Source: Kineothrix sp. MB12-C1 (GTDB lineage Bacteria; Bacillota; Clostridia; Lachnospirales; Lachnospiraceae). From it: DNA of 64,000 bases. Location of the stretch: NCBI RefSeq assembly GCF_030863805.1, contig NZ_CP132957.1:3038001-3102000 (forward strand), written 5' to 3'. The position numbers and the translations under genes are program-made. The notes below the pieces were generated by a model. That model was not told where the DNA came from and did not search any database. It saw only the letters and a list, made by a program, of their open reading frames with translations. This document shows, one piece after another, positions 8,195 to 17,717 of the stretch; the stretch's first letter is position 1, and each line of letters starts with the position of its first letter.

Positions 8195-10858
8195 ATGAGC
8201 AAAGAGTTAGCAAAGACCTATGATCCCAATGGAATTGAAGACAGATTATATGAGAAGTGGATGGAGAAGAAGTATTTCCATGCCGAGGTGGACAGAAGCA
8301 AGAAACCGTTTACGATAGTGATTCCACCCCCAAATATTACAGGACAGCTTCATATGGGGCATGCGCTGGATAATACGATGCAGGATATTTTGATTCGTTT
8401 TAAGAGGATGCAGGGATATAATGCACTTTGGCAGCCGGGAACGGATCATGCGTCCATTGCGACAGAAGTGAAGATTATTGAGAAGATGAAAGAAGAGGGA
8501 ATCAGTAAGGAAGACCTTGGACGTGATGGCTTTTTAGAGCGTGCATGGGAGTGGAAGAAGGAGTATGGCGGAAGAATTATCGGTCAGCTCAAGAAACTCG
8601 GCTCCTCCTGTGATTGGGACAGAGAGCGTTTCACTATGGATGAAGGTTGTAATAAAGCTGTTACAGAAGTATTCTGTAAACTGCATGAAAAAGGATGGAT
8701 TTATAAAGGCAGCAGAATTATTAACTGGTGTCCGGTATGTAATACGTCCATTTCCGATGCAGAAGTGGAATATGAAGAACAGGATGGCCACTTCTGGCAT
8801 ATTAAATATTCACTTCTAGAAGAGAATGGAGAAGTAAGCCGTACAGAATTCTTAGAATTTGCTACGACTCGTCCGGAGACGATGCTCGGAGATACAGCAG
8901 TTGCGGTGAATCCTGAGGATGATAGGTACAAACATTTAATAGGAAGAAAGGTACGCCTTCCTTTCGTAGAAAGAGAGATTCCTATTGTAGGAGACTCTTA
9001 TGTAGATATGGAGTTCGGTACGGGAGTGGTGAAGATTACGCCGGCTCACGACCCCAATGACTTCGAGGTAGGAAGAAGACATGGCCTGCCGGAAGTTAAC
9101 ATTATGAATGACGATGCTACCATCAATGAAAACGGTGGAAAGTTCCAGGGAATGGATCGTTATGAAGCGAGAAAGGCTATTGTAAAAGAGCTGGAAGAAA
9201 TGGGACTTTTGGTAAAGGTGGAGGCTCATTCTCATAATGTAGGTACTCATGACAGATGTAAAACGACAATCGAACCTATGATTAAAAAGCAGTGGTTCGT
9301 TAAGATGGATGAACTGATTAAGCCTGCGGTAGAAGCCGTTAAGTCTGGAGATATCCAGCTCGTTCCTGAGCGTATGGAGAAGACCTATTTCAATTGGACG
9401 GATAATATCCGCGATTGGTGCATCAGCCGTCAATTGTGGTGGGGACATAGAATTCCGGCTTATTACTGCGATGATTGTCAGGAGACAATCGTAGCGAAGG
9501 AAGCGCCGGGTGTATGCCCGAAATGTGGAAGTACACATCTTACGCAGGATGAGGATACGTTGGATACATGGTTTTCCTCTGCGTTATGGCCCTTCTCTAC
9601 ATTAGGCTGGCCGGAAAAAACGGAAGATTTGGACTATTTTTATCCAACGGATGTTCTCGTAACAGGATATGATATTATTTTCTTCTGGGTAATCCGCATG
9701 ATTTTCTCTGGATTTGAGCAGATGGGTGAGAAACCGTTTAAGACGGTATTGTTCCACGGATTGATCAGGGATTCTCAGGGACGCAAGATGAGCAAGTCTC
9801 TCGGAAACGGTATTGATCCCTTGGAAATCATAGAGAAATACGGTGCGGATGCGCTGCGTTTGACCTTGGTTACGGGAAATGCGCCGGGCAATGATATGCG
9901 TTTCTATTATGAAAGAGTGGAATCCAGCCGTAACTTCGCCAATAAGGTATGGAATGCTTCCCGTTTTATTATGATGAATATGGAAGGGAAGAACATTGGA
10001 AATGTAACTGCGGATATGCTGGAACCGGTGGATAAGTGGATATTATCGAAGCTTAACCTGTTGATAAAGGAAGCCACCGATAACATGGAGCATTTCGAGT
10101 TAGGAATAGCGGTACAGAAGGTATATGATTTCATATGGGATGAGTTCTGCGATTGGTACATCGAGATGGTGAAACCGAGACTCTATAATTCGGATAACGA
10201 GTCGAGCCAGAACGCGGCACTTTGGACTTTGAAGACCGCACTTCTAAGTGCGTTGAAGTTGCTCCATCCTTATATGCCATTTTTGACAGAAGAAATCTTC
10301 TGTTCTCTGCAAACTGAAGAAGAATCGATTATGATCTCCTCTTGGCCGGCATACCGGGAAGCGTGGAATTTCGCGAAAGAAGAAAAAGACATAGAGATTA
10401 TTAAGGAAGCGGTACGTGGAATAAGGAATGTCAGAACGCAGATGAATGTGGCTCCCAGCAGAAAGGCTAAGGTATATGTAGTAAGCGAGAAAGACGATAT
10501 TCTCTCCGCATTTACGGAAGGAAAACTCTTTTTCTCTTCCTTAGCTTATGCTTCGGAAGTAGGAATTCAGAAGGATAAAGAGGGAATTGAAGACGATGCG
10601 GTATCCGTGATGATTCCGGGAGCGGCGTTATATATTCCTTTTGCTGAGCTGGTAGATATTAAACAGGAGATAGAGCGCCTTGAAAAAGAAGAAAAACGTC
10701 TGCAGGGAGAGCTTGCCAGAGTAAATGGAATGTTAAGCAATGAGAGATTCATTTCTAAGGCGCCTGAGGCAAAGATTCAGGAAGAAAAAGAAAAATTAGA
10801 AAAATATGCACAGATGCTGGAGCAAGTATCTCTTCGTTTACAGCAGCTTGGGAAATAG
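8195..10858 (+). CDS. valS: valyl-tRNA synthetase
   Basis: An 887-residue class I aminoacyl-tRNA synthetase that charges tRNA-Val. HMGH (residues 53-56, the HIGH motif) and KMSKS (531-535) are intact. The editing domain lies between them, with the TTRPET motif, and a Cys4 zinc knuckle (CDDCQE, CPKCG) precedes the catalytic half. The C-terminal coiled coil ([20 protein letters not shown]) that grips the tRNA arm is present. The start follows GAGGAG. Expression is controlled by the T-box leader upstream, and folC follows 14 bp after the stop. Confidence 0.97.
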   Translation: MSKELAKTYDPNGIEDRLYEKWMEKKYFHAEVDRSKKPFTIVIPPPNITGQLHMGHALDNTMQDILIRFKRMQGYNALWQPGTDHASIATEVKIIEKMKEEGISKEDLGRDGFLERAWEWKKEYGGRIIGQLKKLGSSCDWDRERFTMDEGCNKAVTEVFCKLHEKGWIYKGSRIINWCPVCNTSISDAEVEYEEQDGHFWHIKYSLLEENGEVSRTEFLEFATTRPETMLGDTAVAVNPEDDRYKHLIGRKVRLPFVEREIPIVGDSYVDMEFGTGVVKITPAHDPNDFEVGRRHGLPEVNIMNDDATINENGGKFQGMDRYEARKAIVKELEEMGLLVKVEAHSHNVGTHDRCKTTIEPMIKKQWFVKMDELIKPAVEAVKSGDIQLVPERMEKTYFNWTDNIRDWCISRQLWWGHRIPAYYCDDCQETIVAKEAPGVCPKCGSTHLTQDEDTLDTWFSSALWPFSTLGWPEKTEDLDYFYPTDVLVTGYDIIFFWVIRMIFSGFEQMGEKPFKTVLFHGLIRDSQGRKMSKSLGNGIDPLEIIEKYGADALRLTLVTGNAPGNDMRFYYERVESSRNFANKVWNASRFIMMNMEGKNIGNVTADMLEPVDKWILSKLNLLIKEATDNMEHFELGIAVQKVYDFIWDEFCDWYIEMVKPRLYNSDNESSQNAALWTLKTALLSALKLLHPYMPFLTEEIFCSLQTEEESIMISSWPAYREAWNFAKEEKDIEIIKEAVRGIRNVRTQMNVAPSRKAKVYVVSEKDDILSAFTEGKLFFSSLAYASEVGIQKDKEGIEDDAVSVMIPGAALYIPFAELVDIKQEIERLEKEEKRLQGELARVNGMLSNERFISKAPEAKIQEEKEKLEKYAQMLEQVSLRLQQLGK

Positions 10859-10872
10859 GCAAGGGTACTGAG

Positions 10873-12177
10873 ATGAAGACCTATTTGGAAGCAGAAGAAT
10901 ATCTTTTGGATGTACCGAGATTTACTAAAAAGAATACACTTGAGGATACGAGTCGATTCCTGGAGTCTTTAGGCAATCCGGGAATCGGGAGAAAGGTAAT
11001 TCATGTGGCAGGCACAAACGGAAAAGGTTCCGTTTGTGCTTACTTGTGCTCGATTCTTTCTAAGGCAGGTTACCGTGTAGGAATGTTTTCCTCCCCTCAT
11101 CTTGTAGAAATGAGAGAGCGTTTCCGAATTGATGGAACTGTGGTGGGAGAGGAAGCGTTTGTTCATGCATTTACGAAGGTATCGGAACATATTGGCGCAA
11201 TGAGAACCTCTAAGGGTGATTGTTATCATCCGACCTTTTTCGAGTTTCTATTTTTTATGGGGATGCTTCTTTTTGAGGAAGAAGAGGTGGATTATATCCT
11301 GTTGGAAACAGGGCTCGGCGGCAGGCTGGATGCCACTAATGTAGTACCAAAGCCTGTGCTGACGGTAATTACCGAGATTGGAATGGATCATATGGAATAC
11401 CTGGGTGAGACGATACCCGAGATTGCCATGGAAAAGGCAGGAATTCTTAAGCCCGGTGTCCCCGTCGTTTTTTGCGATAAAAGAACGGAGGCATCGAAGG
11501 TAATCATAAAAAGGGCCAAAAGCCTTGGAATACAGGCATTCTCAGTGAGTGCGGAGGACTATCTTAATGTTAATTTAACAAATAAAAGCATTGATTTTTC
11601 CTTCCGTTCTCGTTATTATGATTATATTAGACTTATGGTAAGAACAAAAGCGCTGTATCAGGTGGAGAATGCAGCTATTGCAGCCAGGTGTATCGAAGTA
11701 CTTAACAACGAAACTGTTACTTTGGAGCATCTGAGGACAGGCATTGAAAGCATGGTATGGGAAGGCAGAATGGAAGAAGTGATGCCGGGGATATTCTTAG
11801 AAGGAGCCCATAATGAGGATGGCATCTATGCTTTTTTAGAGACAGTGAAGGTCGATTCGTGTGAAGGGAAGCGATATCTTCTGTTTTCTGCGGTCTCTGA
11901 TAAGGATTATGCATCCATGGTACGTATGTTATCCAAGGAGCGTCTCTTTCATTTTACGGCGGTGACGAAGCTGGGCAGCGGCCGGGCAGCACCCCTTGAT
12001 AAATTATGTGAGGCGTTTGCACATAGCAGTAGTGAATATGAATTTTTCGAAAGTACAAAAGATGCATTTACTTTTTTATTAGAGAAGAAAAAAGAGCAGG
12101 ATTCTATATATATAGCCGGTTCCCTGTATCTGGTAGGAGAAATCAAGGAACTGTTAAGGAGGAGAACGGATGATTAA
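10873..12177 (+). CDS. folC: folylpolyglutamate synthase / dihydrofolate synthase
   Basis: A 434-residue Mur-ligase-like enzyme that adds glutamate to folates. The ATP-binding loop GTNGKGS lies at residues 47-53. The family signature LLETGLGGRLDATN and the following EIGMDHMEYLG are intact, as is the C-terminal ligase domain. It lies 14 bp after valS, a common clostridial arrangement, so it is probably read from the same T-box-controlled promoter. Confidence 0.95.
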   Translation: MKTYLEAEEYLLDVPRFTKKNTLEDTSRFLESLGNPGIGRKVIHVAGTNGKGSVCAYLCSILSKAGYRVGMFSSPHLVEMRERFRIDGTVVGEEAFVHAFTKVSEHIGAMRTSKGDCYHPTFFEFLFFMGMLLFEEEEVDYILLETGLGGRLDATNVVPKPVLTVITEIGMDHMEYLGETIPEIAMEKAGILKPGVPVVFCDKRTEASKVIIKRAKSLGIQAFSVSAEDYLNVNLTNKSIDFSFRSRYYDYIRLMVRTKALYQVENAAIAARCIEVLNNETVTLEHLRTGIESMVWEGRMEEVMPGIFLEGAHNEDGIYAFLETVKVDSCEGKRYLLFSAVSDKDYASMVRMLSKERLFHFTAVTKLGSGRAAPLDKLCEAFAHSSSEYEFFESTKDAFTFLLEKKKEQDSIYIAGSLYLVGEIKELLRRRTDD

Positions 12178-12349
12178 TTTTGAAGAAGAATTGAAAAAGT
12201 TTCATCTTAGTTTGGAAGTAGAAGATGTGGAGGATGCAATTTATAATCAGGATTTGACAGATATGGCAGATGTTTTTGTCAAGATGGTAAAAGATATGGA
12301 AAATGAAACGACAGTTCGCAAAGAAACAAAGCGTCATATAGAAGAATAG
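12170..12349 (+). CDS. small acidic protein of 59 residues, unknown function
   Basis: ATG 12170 overlaps the end of folC by 8 bp and is preceded by AAGGAGGAG, an excellent ribosome site, so translational coupling is likely. The product is soluble, rich in Glu, Asp and Lys, and probably helical (MINFEEELKKFHLSLEVEDV at the start, KRHIEE at the end). It ends 9 bp before the TPR protein gene, so it sits inside an apparent operon. I do not recognise a family. Confidence 0.7.
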   Translation: MINFEEELKKFHLSLEVEDVEDAIYNQDLTDMADVFVKMVKDMENETTVRKETKRHIEE

Positions 12350-12358
12350 GGGTGCGGC

Positions 12359-13771
12359 ATGATATGTTATAATTGTGGCGGCCGCTTATCTGAGCACGAT
12401 TTTTGCACCGGTTGCGGAGCTGATGTATCAACATATAAGAAGATTATGTCTATATCCAATCGGTTTTACAACGATGGATTAGAAAAAGCAGGAGTGAGGG
12501 ATCTGTCGGGCGCGATTATCAGCCTGCGTCAGAGCCTTAAGTTCAACAAACATAATATCGAAGCGAGAAATCTGTTAGGTCTTGTTTATTTCGAGATGGG
12601 TGAAGTGGTATCGGCGCTCGGTGAGTGGGTCATCAGCAAGAATCTTCGTCCTAAGAAGAATATTGCAGACGATTATATAGATATGATTCAGAGCAATCAG
12701 GCAAGACTCGATTCTATCAATCAGACGATTAAGAAGTATAATCAGGCCCTCGTATATTGCAGGCAGAATAGTTTGGATCTTGCGACTATTCAATTGAAAA
12801 AGGTACTTTCTTTGAACCCGAAGCTGGTCAAGGCACATCAGCTTTTAGCGCTTTTGTATATTAACGGCGAGGAATGGGATAAGGCTAGAAAAGAGCTGAA
12901 TAAATGCATTCAAATCGATACCAATAATACGATGACATTGCGCTACTTGAAAGAAGTAGAACATATGCTCGCTCCGGAAGAGGGGGCTAAAGCCGCTTCG
13001 AAGAAGAAAAGTCAGACGAAGGATGCAGTGGTCTATCAAAGCGGTAATGAGACGATTATTCAGCCTGTGAATGTCAAGGAATCAAGAGGAGTATCTTCCC
13101 TTATCAATATGGGAATCGGAATTATTATCGGTATTGCTATTGCAGGCTTTCTTATCCTGCCTGCGCGGATACAATCAGCGAAGGCAACGGTGAACGATGA
13201 GCTGAGAGTGGTGAGCGAACAATTGGATGCCAAGACAGCAACAATCGATGAGATGGAGCAACAGGTGAGTACCTTGACAGAAGAAAATGCCAAGCTGAAA
13301 GGGGATCTGGAGGGATATATTGGAACAGACGGCGCTTTGCAGGCGACGGATCAGCTTCTTCTTGCAGCCGGCGCTTACTTGCAGGATGCTTCGGATATTA
13401 TGGCAGTATCGGGTTATCTCGATGATATCGATGTGGAAAGTTTAGGAGATGCAGCTTCCGAAGCATTTACCGGGTTATATGGAACGCTTACCGGATTAAT
13501 CGGGCCGGAACTCGCGAAGACCTATTATAACGACGGCTATAAAGATTATCAACAGGAGAAGTATGCCAGCGCGATTCCGAAATTGGCGAGGGCTTATCAA
13601 TACGATGAAACTAACGGAGATGCTCTGTTCTACCTGGCTAACTCATATAGGAAAAATGGAAATGAAGATAAGGCGAAGGAAGCATATACCAAATTCATCG
13701 AATCCTTCCCCGGAACAGAGCGGGCGAACCGTTCAAAAGCGTATCTGGCGGAAATGAATAACGGCGATTAA
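12359..13771 (+). CDS. zinc-ribbon, TPR and coiled-coil membrane protein
   Basis: A 470-residue protein with a Cys4 zinc ribbon at the N-terminus (Cys3, Cys6, Cys16, Cys19), tetratricopeptide repeats at about residues 25-205, a Lys-rich linker, one membrane helix at about 248-267 (MGIGIIIGIAIAGFLILPA), an outer coiled coil at about 275-315, and a final TPR-like pair (YYNDGYKDYQQEKYASAI onwards). The layout suggests a cytoplasmic scaffold tethered to the membrane with TPRs on both sides. The partner is unknown. It is followed by a strong terminator. Confidence 0.72.
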   Translation: MICYNCGGRLSEHDFCTGCGADVSTYKKIMSISNRFYNDGLEKAGVRDLSGAIISLRQSLKFNKHNIEARNLLGLVYFEMGEVVSALGEWVISKNLRPKKNIADDYIDMIQSNQARLDSINQTIKKYNQALVYCRQNSLDLATIQLKKVLSLNPKLVKAHQLLALLYINGEEWDKARKELNKCIQIDTNNTMTLRYLKEVEHMLAPEEGAKAASKKKSQTKDAVVYQSGNETIIQPVNVKESRGVSSLINMGIGIIIGIAIAGFLILPARIQSAKATVNDELRVVSEQLDAKTATIDEMEQQVSTLTEENAKLKGDLEGYIGTDGALQATDQLLLAAGAYLQDASDIMAVSGYLDDIDVESLGDAASEAFTGLYGTLTGLIGPELAKTYYNDGYKDYQQEKYASAIPKLARAYQYDETNGDALFYLANSYRKNGNEDKAKEAYTKFIESFPGTERANRSKAYLAEMNNGD

Positions 13772-13797
13772 GAAATGACGAGTACAGGCAAACTTAC

Positions 13798-13829
13798 AAA
13801 AGAGGACATAAGTAATTATGTTCTCTTTT
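13798..13829. terminator. Rho-independent terminator before spoIIA
   Basis: A 14-bp stem with one mismatch (13798-13811 with 13816-13829, AAAAGAG/CTCTTTT ends), a 4-nt loop and a T-rich tail. It separates the folC-TPR transcript from the spoIIA operon and would work in both directions. Confidence 0.8.
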
Positions 13830-13902
13830 ATTTTGCATAAAATCGACAAAAGCAGACATACTATAAGGGATGGAAGGGAAAAGAGAGAGGAAGGAGAAGC
13901 GC

Positions 13903-14211
13903 ATGGAAGAGAATTTCAAAGTAATCGACAATTATCTTATGGTGAGGATGCCGGAGGAGATCGATCATCACCAATCGTCGTACATAAGCGAAAATGCAGA
14001 CCGTTTTATTATGCATAATAGTGTGAGCAATGTAGTATTCGATTTTGAGGATACGAAGTTTATGGATAGTTCCGGAATAGGAATTATTATGGGAAGATAT
14101 AAGAAGATTTCTTGCTTTGGCGGTAAGGTGTTTGCAGTTAATATGGACAGGCGGATCAGACATCTTTTGATGATATCAGGCTTACATAAAATAGTGGAAA
14201 TCATGGACTAG
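13903..14211 (+). CDS. spoIIAA: anti-sigma-F factor antagonist SpoIIAA
   Basis: A 102-residue STAS-domain protein. In its unphosphorylated form it binds SpoIIAB and frees sigma-F in the forespore. The phosphorylation site is Ser56 in FMDSSGIG, equivalent to Ser58 of Bacillus subtilis. ATG 13903 is chosen because AAGGAG lies 6 nt upstream; an in-frame ATG at 13870 would add an 11-residue Lys/Glu-rich extension not seen in the family. It is the first gene of the standard spoIIAA-spoIIAB-sigF operon. Confidence 0.95.
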   Translation: MEENFKVIDNYLMVRMPEEIDHHQSSYISENADRFIMHNSVSNVVFDFEDTKFMDSSGIGIIMGRYKKISCFGGKVFAVNMDRRIRHLLMISGLHKIVEIMD

Positions 14212-14220
14212 GAGAAAGGC

Positions 14221-14679
14221 ATGGGCAGTGAGATGAAAAATGAAATGAAGATGAAATTTGATGCGGTGTCGGAAAATGAATCTTTTGCAAGGATATCCGT
14301 AGCAGCTTTTATATCATTCTTAAACCCTACTCTGGAGGAAATGTCGGATGTAAAGACGGCGGTATCGGAGGCGGTGACGAATGCAATTATTCACGGATAT
14401 GATGGAAAAAAAGATGGCAAGGTGGAAATTAATTGTTCCATTGAGAAAGATGTATTACATATTGAAATTATCGATAAAGGGAATGGCATCGAAAATATAG
14501 AAAAGGCCATGGAGCCATTGTTTACAACGAAGCCGGAGTTAAATAGATCCGGAATGGGTTTCCCCTTTATGGAAGCATTTATGGATGACTTAGAAGTGGT
14601 ATCTGAAGTGGGAAAGGGAACGACGGTACAGATGAAGAAGAAAATAGGCTGTACCCCGTGGATAGAGGATGAGGAGTAG
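14221..14679 (+). CDS. spoIIAB: anti-sigma-F factor / serine kinase SpoIIAB
   Basis: A 152-residue GHKL-fold kinase that holds sigma-F inactive and phosphorylates SpoIIAA. The N box [14 protein letters not shown], the G1 box [10 protein letters not shown] and the G2 box [12 protein letters not shown] are intact. ATG 14221 follows GGAGAAAGG; ATG 14233 (MKNEMKM) aligns better with the B. subtilis N-terminus but has a poorer ribosome site. It sits 9 bp after spoIIAA and 2 bp before sigF. Confidence 0.96.
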   Translation: MGSEMKNEMKMKFDAVSENESFARISVAAFISFLNPTLEEMSDVKTAVSEAVTNAIIHGYDGKKDGKVEINCSIEKDVLHIEIIDKGNGIENIEKAMEPLFTTKPELNRSGMGFPFMEAFMDDLEVVSEVGKGTTVQMKKKIGCTPWIEDEE

Positions 14680-14681
14680 CT

Positions 14682-15398
14682 ATGGAGGAAGTAACAGCCC
14701 TGATTGCCAAATCACAAGCTGGTGATAAAGAAGCAAGAGAGATACTGATAGAGAAAAATCTGGGGCTGGTTCATCATATTGTAAAGCGCTTTTTAGGAAG
14801 AGGCTATGAAGCGGAGGATTTATTCCAGATAGGGAGCATCGGATTGATCAAAGCCATCGATAAATTCGATTTATCCTTTGATGTGAAGTTCTCCACTTAT
14901 GCGGTCCCTATGATCAGCGGAGAAATCAAACGTTTTCTGCGGGATGATGGAATGGTGAAGGTGAGCAGAACGTTAAAGGAGAATGGCTGGAAGGTGAAGC
15001 AGGCGGCAGAAAGAATCATAAGAGAACAAGGCAGAGAAGCGACTCTCGAAGAAATTGCGGCCCTTACAGAACTGACGGTGGAAGATATCGTAATGGCTAT
15101 GGAGGCGAATGTGGAGGTGGAATCCATTTACAAATCGGTATATCAGTCCGAGGGAAATGAAATCTATCTGGTAGATAAGCTGCCTGAGAAAAAGGATGCC
15201 AACGAAAAGTTGTTAAACCATATGCTATTGGAGCAATTAATGGGTGAACTGAAAGAGGAGGAGAGGAAGCTTATTATTTTAAGATATTTTCAGGACAAGA
15301 CTCAGGTAGAAGTGGCGAAAAGGCTGGGAATCAGTCAGGTACAGGTAAGCCGTATGGAAAAAAGGATTTTAGTCCGTATGAGAGAAAGTCTCATATAG
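14682..15398 (+). CDS. sigF: RNA polymerase sigma factor F
   Basis: A 238-residue sporulation sigma factor directing early forespore transcription. Region 2 (NLGLVHHIVKRFL, YEAEDLFQIGSIGLIKAIDKFD, FSTYAVPMISGEIKRFLRDD), region 3 and the region 4 helix-turn-helix (TQVEVAKRLGISQVQVSRME) are all present. It is the last gene of spoIIA. A palindrome-ended repeat begins 4 bp after the stop codon. Confidence 0.96.
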   Translation: MEEVTALIAKSQAGDKEAREILIEKNLGLVHHIVKRFLGRGYEAEDLFQIGSIGLIKAIDKFDLSFDVKFSTYAVPMISGEIKRFLRDDGMVKVSRTLKENGWKVKQAAERIIREQGREATLEEIAALTELTVEDIVMAMEANVEVESIYKSVYQSEGNEIYLVDKLPEKKDANEKLLNHMLLEQLMGELKEEERKLIILRYFQDKTQVEVAKRLGISQVQVSRMEKRILVRMRESLI

Positions 15399-15401
15399 TT
15401 G

Positions 15402-15560
15402 GTTACAGTTCAGCCTTGCTTCACAGTAACAATTAATGCACACAAAATGCTAAAAATACCAAGATAAAGCATTTGGCATGGCATTTTGGCGCTTGCAGTA
15501 CTCGCAAAATTGCATAGAGAAACAATTTTGACTTCGCGGTATTGAAGGCTGAACTGTTAC
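15402..15560. repeat. 159-bp MITE-like element with 16-bp inverted ends
   Basis: The left end GTTACAGTTCAGCCTT (15402-15417) and the right end AAGGCTGAACTGTTAC (15545-15560) are inverted repeats with one mismatch. The ends share the GTAACAGTTCAG motif with the other repeats in this window. The interior has no gene and contains short internal inverted repeats around GCATTT/AAATGC and GCAAAATTG. It starts 4 bp after sigF and may also serve as a folded transcript end. Confidence 0.7.
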
Positions 15561-15656
15561 TATAGTTGTACTTTTTTCTGTGCAGCGCTATACTATTTGT
15601 AAGGGAACAAAATACCTTTTATATCGAAAGATGGCGATGGATAGGAGGAAGAACGA

Positions 15657-15827
15657 ATGAATGTATTCGATTACGTGGTGGTTAATATAGAAGGGGACTA
15701 TGCTAATTTAAGGCGCATAGATAATGTGGATGAGGAGCTTAAGCTTGTTGCGAGGGCTCTTTTGCCGGAGGAGATTACAGAGGGAACGAAGCTTCATTAC
15801 GAATACATGGAATATACGATTATCTAG
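15657..15827 (+). CDS. small protein of 56 residues, unknown function
   Basis: ATG 15657 has a strong ribosome site (ATAGGAGGAAG). The product begins MNVFDYVVVNIEGDYANLRR and ends EYMEYTII. It is acidic, soluble and looks like a compact alpha/beta fold. It sits between sigF and spoVAA, flanked by repeat elements. I do not recognise a named family; the position suggests, but does not show, a sporulation link. Confidence 0.65.
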   Translation: MNVFDYVVVNIEGDYANLRRIDNVDEELKLVARALLPEEITEGTKLHYEYMEYTII

Positions 15828-15839
15828 AATTATAATGAT

Positions 15840-15866
15840 GTAACAGTTCGGTTTTCTCACTGTTAC
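15840..15866. repeat. 27-nt palindromic repeat
   Basis: GTAACAGT (15840-15847), an 11-nt spacer and ACTGTTAC (15859-15866). It is a member of the dispersed short palindrome family, with the A/T at position 6 of each arm exchanged relative to the other copies. Confidence 0.75.
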
Positions 15867-15886
15867 TGATATTTACCGTTTGCTTT

Positions 15887-15916
15887 CGTATAATTTTGAG
15901 ACGATACGCAATAATA
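15887..15916 (+). promoter_or_regulatory. Candidate forespore (sigma-G type) promoter of spoVAA
   Basis: CGTATA (15887-15892), 17 nt, AATAATA (15910-15916). This fits the GHATR and (C/A)ATNNTA pattern known for sigma-F/G promoters and has the same spacing as the candidate before spoVAD. It is judged by eye only. The transcript would then pass through the palindrome at 15926. Confidence 0.4.
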
Positions 15917-15925
15917 AAGAGGAAT

Positions 15926-15952
15926 GTAACTGTGAGAGTACTGAACAGTTAC
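15926..15952. repeat. 27-nt palindromic repeat
   Basis: GTAACTGT (15926-15933) and ACAGTTAC (15945-15952) around GAGAGTACTGA. It lies 33 bp before spoVAA, so it would form a hairpin in that leader. Confidence 0.8.
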
Positions 15953-15985
15953 GAGGAATGAATTAATGGAGGCGGCAGTGAGAAA

Positions 15986-16615
15986 ATGGCGTCAGAAACT
16001 CTTTATTTAAAAGCGAGGCGGAACGTAGAGGTTACTACGGAAGATGTATTTTTTAAGGATGTGGCTCAGGTATATTGTGCGGATTCCCATATTACGGCGA
16101 AAGTGAAATCGATAAAGATTCACCGTTTCGGCGAAAAGGGACAGACGCGCCAAGTGTTTGGCGTGCTGAAATTAATAGAAATGATAGAACAAGCTTGTCC
16201 GAATGTGGATGTGGAGAATATCGGAGAGACGGATATTCTCGTTAAGCGTGTGAAGGCGGATAAGAAAAAAGGATTTTTAGTATTTCTTAAAATATTTTTT
16301 GTGGCGGGGATTAGTTTCTTCGGTACCGCATTTACAATTATGGCCTTCCATAACGATGTAGGGATTCACCAAGTATTCAGCAAGGTATATGAACTTGTGA
16401 TGGGAGAGGCCGCGGGAGGTTATACGATTTTAGAACTGTCTTATTCTATCGGGCTTTCCGTCGGGATTATCGTATTTTTTAACCACATCGGCGGACGGAG
16501 AATTACCAAGGATCCTACGCCAATAGAGGTAGAAATGCGCATCTACGAACAAGATGTGGATAACGCCTTGGTGGAAACTGCAGACAGGGAGGGAAAGACC
16601 ATTGATGTTTCTTAA
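15986..16615 (+). CDS. spoVAA: stage V sporulation protein AA
   Basis: A 209-residue protein with an N-terminal cytoplasmic domain of about 90 residues (LYLKARRNVEV opening) and two C-terminal membrane helices. It belongs to the SpoVA assembly in the inner spore membrane, which moves dipicolinic acid into the forespore and out at germination. The start follows GGAGGCGGCAGTG. Its stop overlaps spoVAB by 11 bp. Confidence 0.92.
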   Translation: MASETLYLKARRNVEVTTEDVFFKDVAQVYCADSHITAKVKSIKIHRFGEKGQTRQVFGVLKLIEMIEQACPNVDVENIGETDILVKRVKADKKKGFLVFLKIFFVAGISFFGTAFTIMAFHNDVGIHQVFSKVYELVMGEAAGGYTILELSYSIGLSVGIIVFFNHIGGRRITKDPTPIEVEMRIYEQDVDNALVETADREGKTIDVS

Positions 16616-17105
16616 ACAGCTTTTGCTGGGTGCTATGGGACTGAGTTTCGGTTTTTTTGCCTCAGGCGGTGTCTTTACTGTTCTGGTATCCGTCGGTCTA
16701 ATCCCCAGATTCGCAGGGAAGTTACACGTTGGCCGGAAAGTTATCCTCTTTGAAGAGGCGGTAATCGCGGGAACTATATTTGGTTGTTTTTTAAGTATTT
16801 TCAGCCGCTATGGAAGGATTGGCGACTTCGTTATTGAGAAGCATTTATTTGGAGAGGTGTATACGGAGGCGGTCTGGCATGTGGCAGGTACAGGAATTCT
16901 TATGGTATCCGGCTCGCTGGCGGGAATCTTTATAGGCTGTCTGGCTTTGGCTATTGCAGAAATGCTTAACTCCATTCCTATTTTCTCGAGAAGAATTGGT
17001 TTCCGGCACGGACTCGGCATCGCAGTGCTTGCGATGGCCTTGGGTAAGGTCGCCGGAAGCCTTATATATTTTATAAAGGCCATTTATCTACATGGGGGAA
17101 TGTAA
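16605..17105 (+). CDS. spoVAB: stage V sporulation protein AB
   Basis: A 166-residue integral membrane protein with about four helices and a SpoVAB-type opening (MFLKQLLLGAMGLSFGFFAS). ATG 16605 is chosen because GGGAGGGAAAG lies just upstream inside spoVAA; an in-frame ATG at 16554 would add residues copied from the other frame of spoVAA. It works with SpoVAA and SpoVAC in spore dipicolinate transport. Confidence 0.9.
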   Translation: MFLKQLLLGAMGLSFGFFASGGVFTVLVSVGLIPRFAGKLHVGRKVILFEEAVIAGTIFGCFLSIFSRYGRIGDFVIEKHLFGEVYTEAVWHVAGTGILMVSGSLAGIFIGCLALAIAEMLNSIPIFSRRIGFRHGLGIAVLAMALGKVAGSLIYFIKAIYLHGGM

Positions 17106-17178
17106 AGGGAATGTAAAAAAGAAAGATCTTGCATAAAATCATATGAAAATCCGCATACTGAGAGAAGATAAAAGTAAT

Positions 17179-17205
17179 GTAACTGTGAGGGTAGTGAACA
17201 GTTAC
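17179..17205. repeat. 27-nt palindromic repeat
   Basis: GTAACTGT (17179-17186), GAGGGTAGTGA, ACAGTTAC (17198-17205). It lies between spoVAB and spoVAC, 29 bp before the spoVAC start. Confidence 0.85.
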
Positions 17206-17234
17206 AAAGTAAATTTCTCAGAGAGGTTATAGCG

Positions 17235-17693
17235 ATGGAAGAGCAGATAAAGCAGGAATATCAAGAATATGTCAAAGAGGTCACCCCGACTCATAACTTG
17301 TGGGTGCAGATGTTGAAGGCATTTCTGGTAGGAGGAATCATATGTGTCATCGGTCAGTTTATCTTGAACTACTGCACACAGACACTGGGACTAGATAAAG
17401 AGACGGCAGGCAGTTGGAATTCCCTCCTTCTTATATTGATGAGTATTTTGCTCACCGGTATCAATGTTTATCCCAGTATTGTAAAGTTTGGAGGGGCAGG
17501 GGCCCTTGTTCCGATTACAGGATTTGCCAACTCTGTGGCAGCCCCTGCCATTGAATTCAAAAAAGAGGGACAAGTATTCGGTATCGGATGCAAAATATTT
17601 ACGATAGCCGGACCTGTGATTTTATATGGTATTGTTACGAGCTGGGTTCTTGGTTTATTGTATTGGCTGGGAAAAAGCTTCGGATGGTTCTAA
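17235..17693 (+). CDS. spoVAC: stage V sporulation protein AC
   Basis: A 152-residue membrane protein of the SpoVAC/SpoVAEB family with a hydrophilic N-terminus and four helices. The conserved GAGALVPITGFANSVAAPAI block is intact. In B. subtilis, SpoVAC is a mechanosensitive channel in the spore inner membrane needed for dipicolinate movement. The start follows GAGAGGTTATAGCG. spoVAD does not follow directly here: it lies 4 kb downstream behind unrelated genes. Confidence 0.95.
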   Translation: MEEQIKQEYQEYVKEVTPTHNLWVQMLKAFLVGGIICVIGQFILNYCTQTLGLDKETAGSWNSLLLILMSILLTGINVYPSIVKFGGAGALVPITGFANSVAAPAIEFKKEGQVFGIGCKIFTIAGPVILYGIVTSWVLGLLYWLGKSFGWF

Positions 17694-17695
17694 AA

Positions 17696-17717
17696 GAGGA
17701 TGCCTTTAGGCATCCTC
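17696..17717. terminator. Bidirectional terminator between spoVAC and the MATE gene
   Basis: A perfect 10-bp stem, GAGGATGCCT (17696-17705) with AGGCATCCTC (17708-17717), and a 2-nt loop. It overlaps the last codons of the converging MATE gene and sits 2 bp after the spoVAC stop. A-rich sequence on the left gives T runs for the minus-strand transcript. Confidence 0.8.

Noticed and set aside
8936-9538. 200-codon antisense ORF inside valS
   Set aside because: Shadow of a strongly conserved gene; codon pattern and lack of a ribosome site argue against expression.
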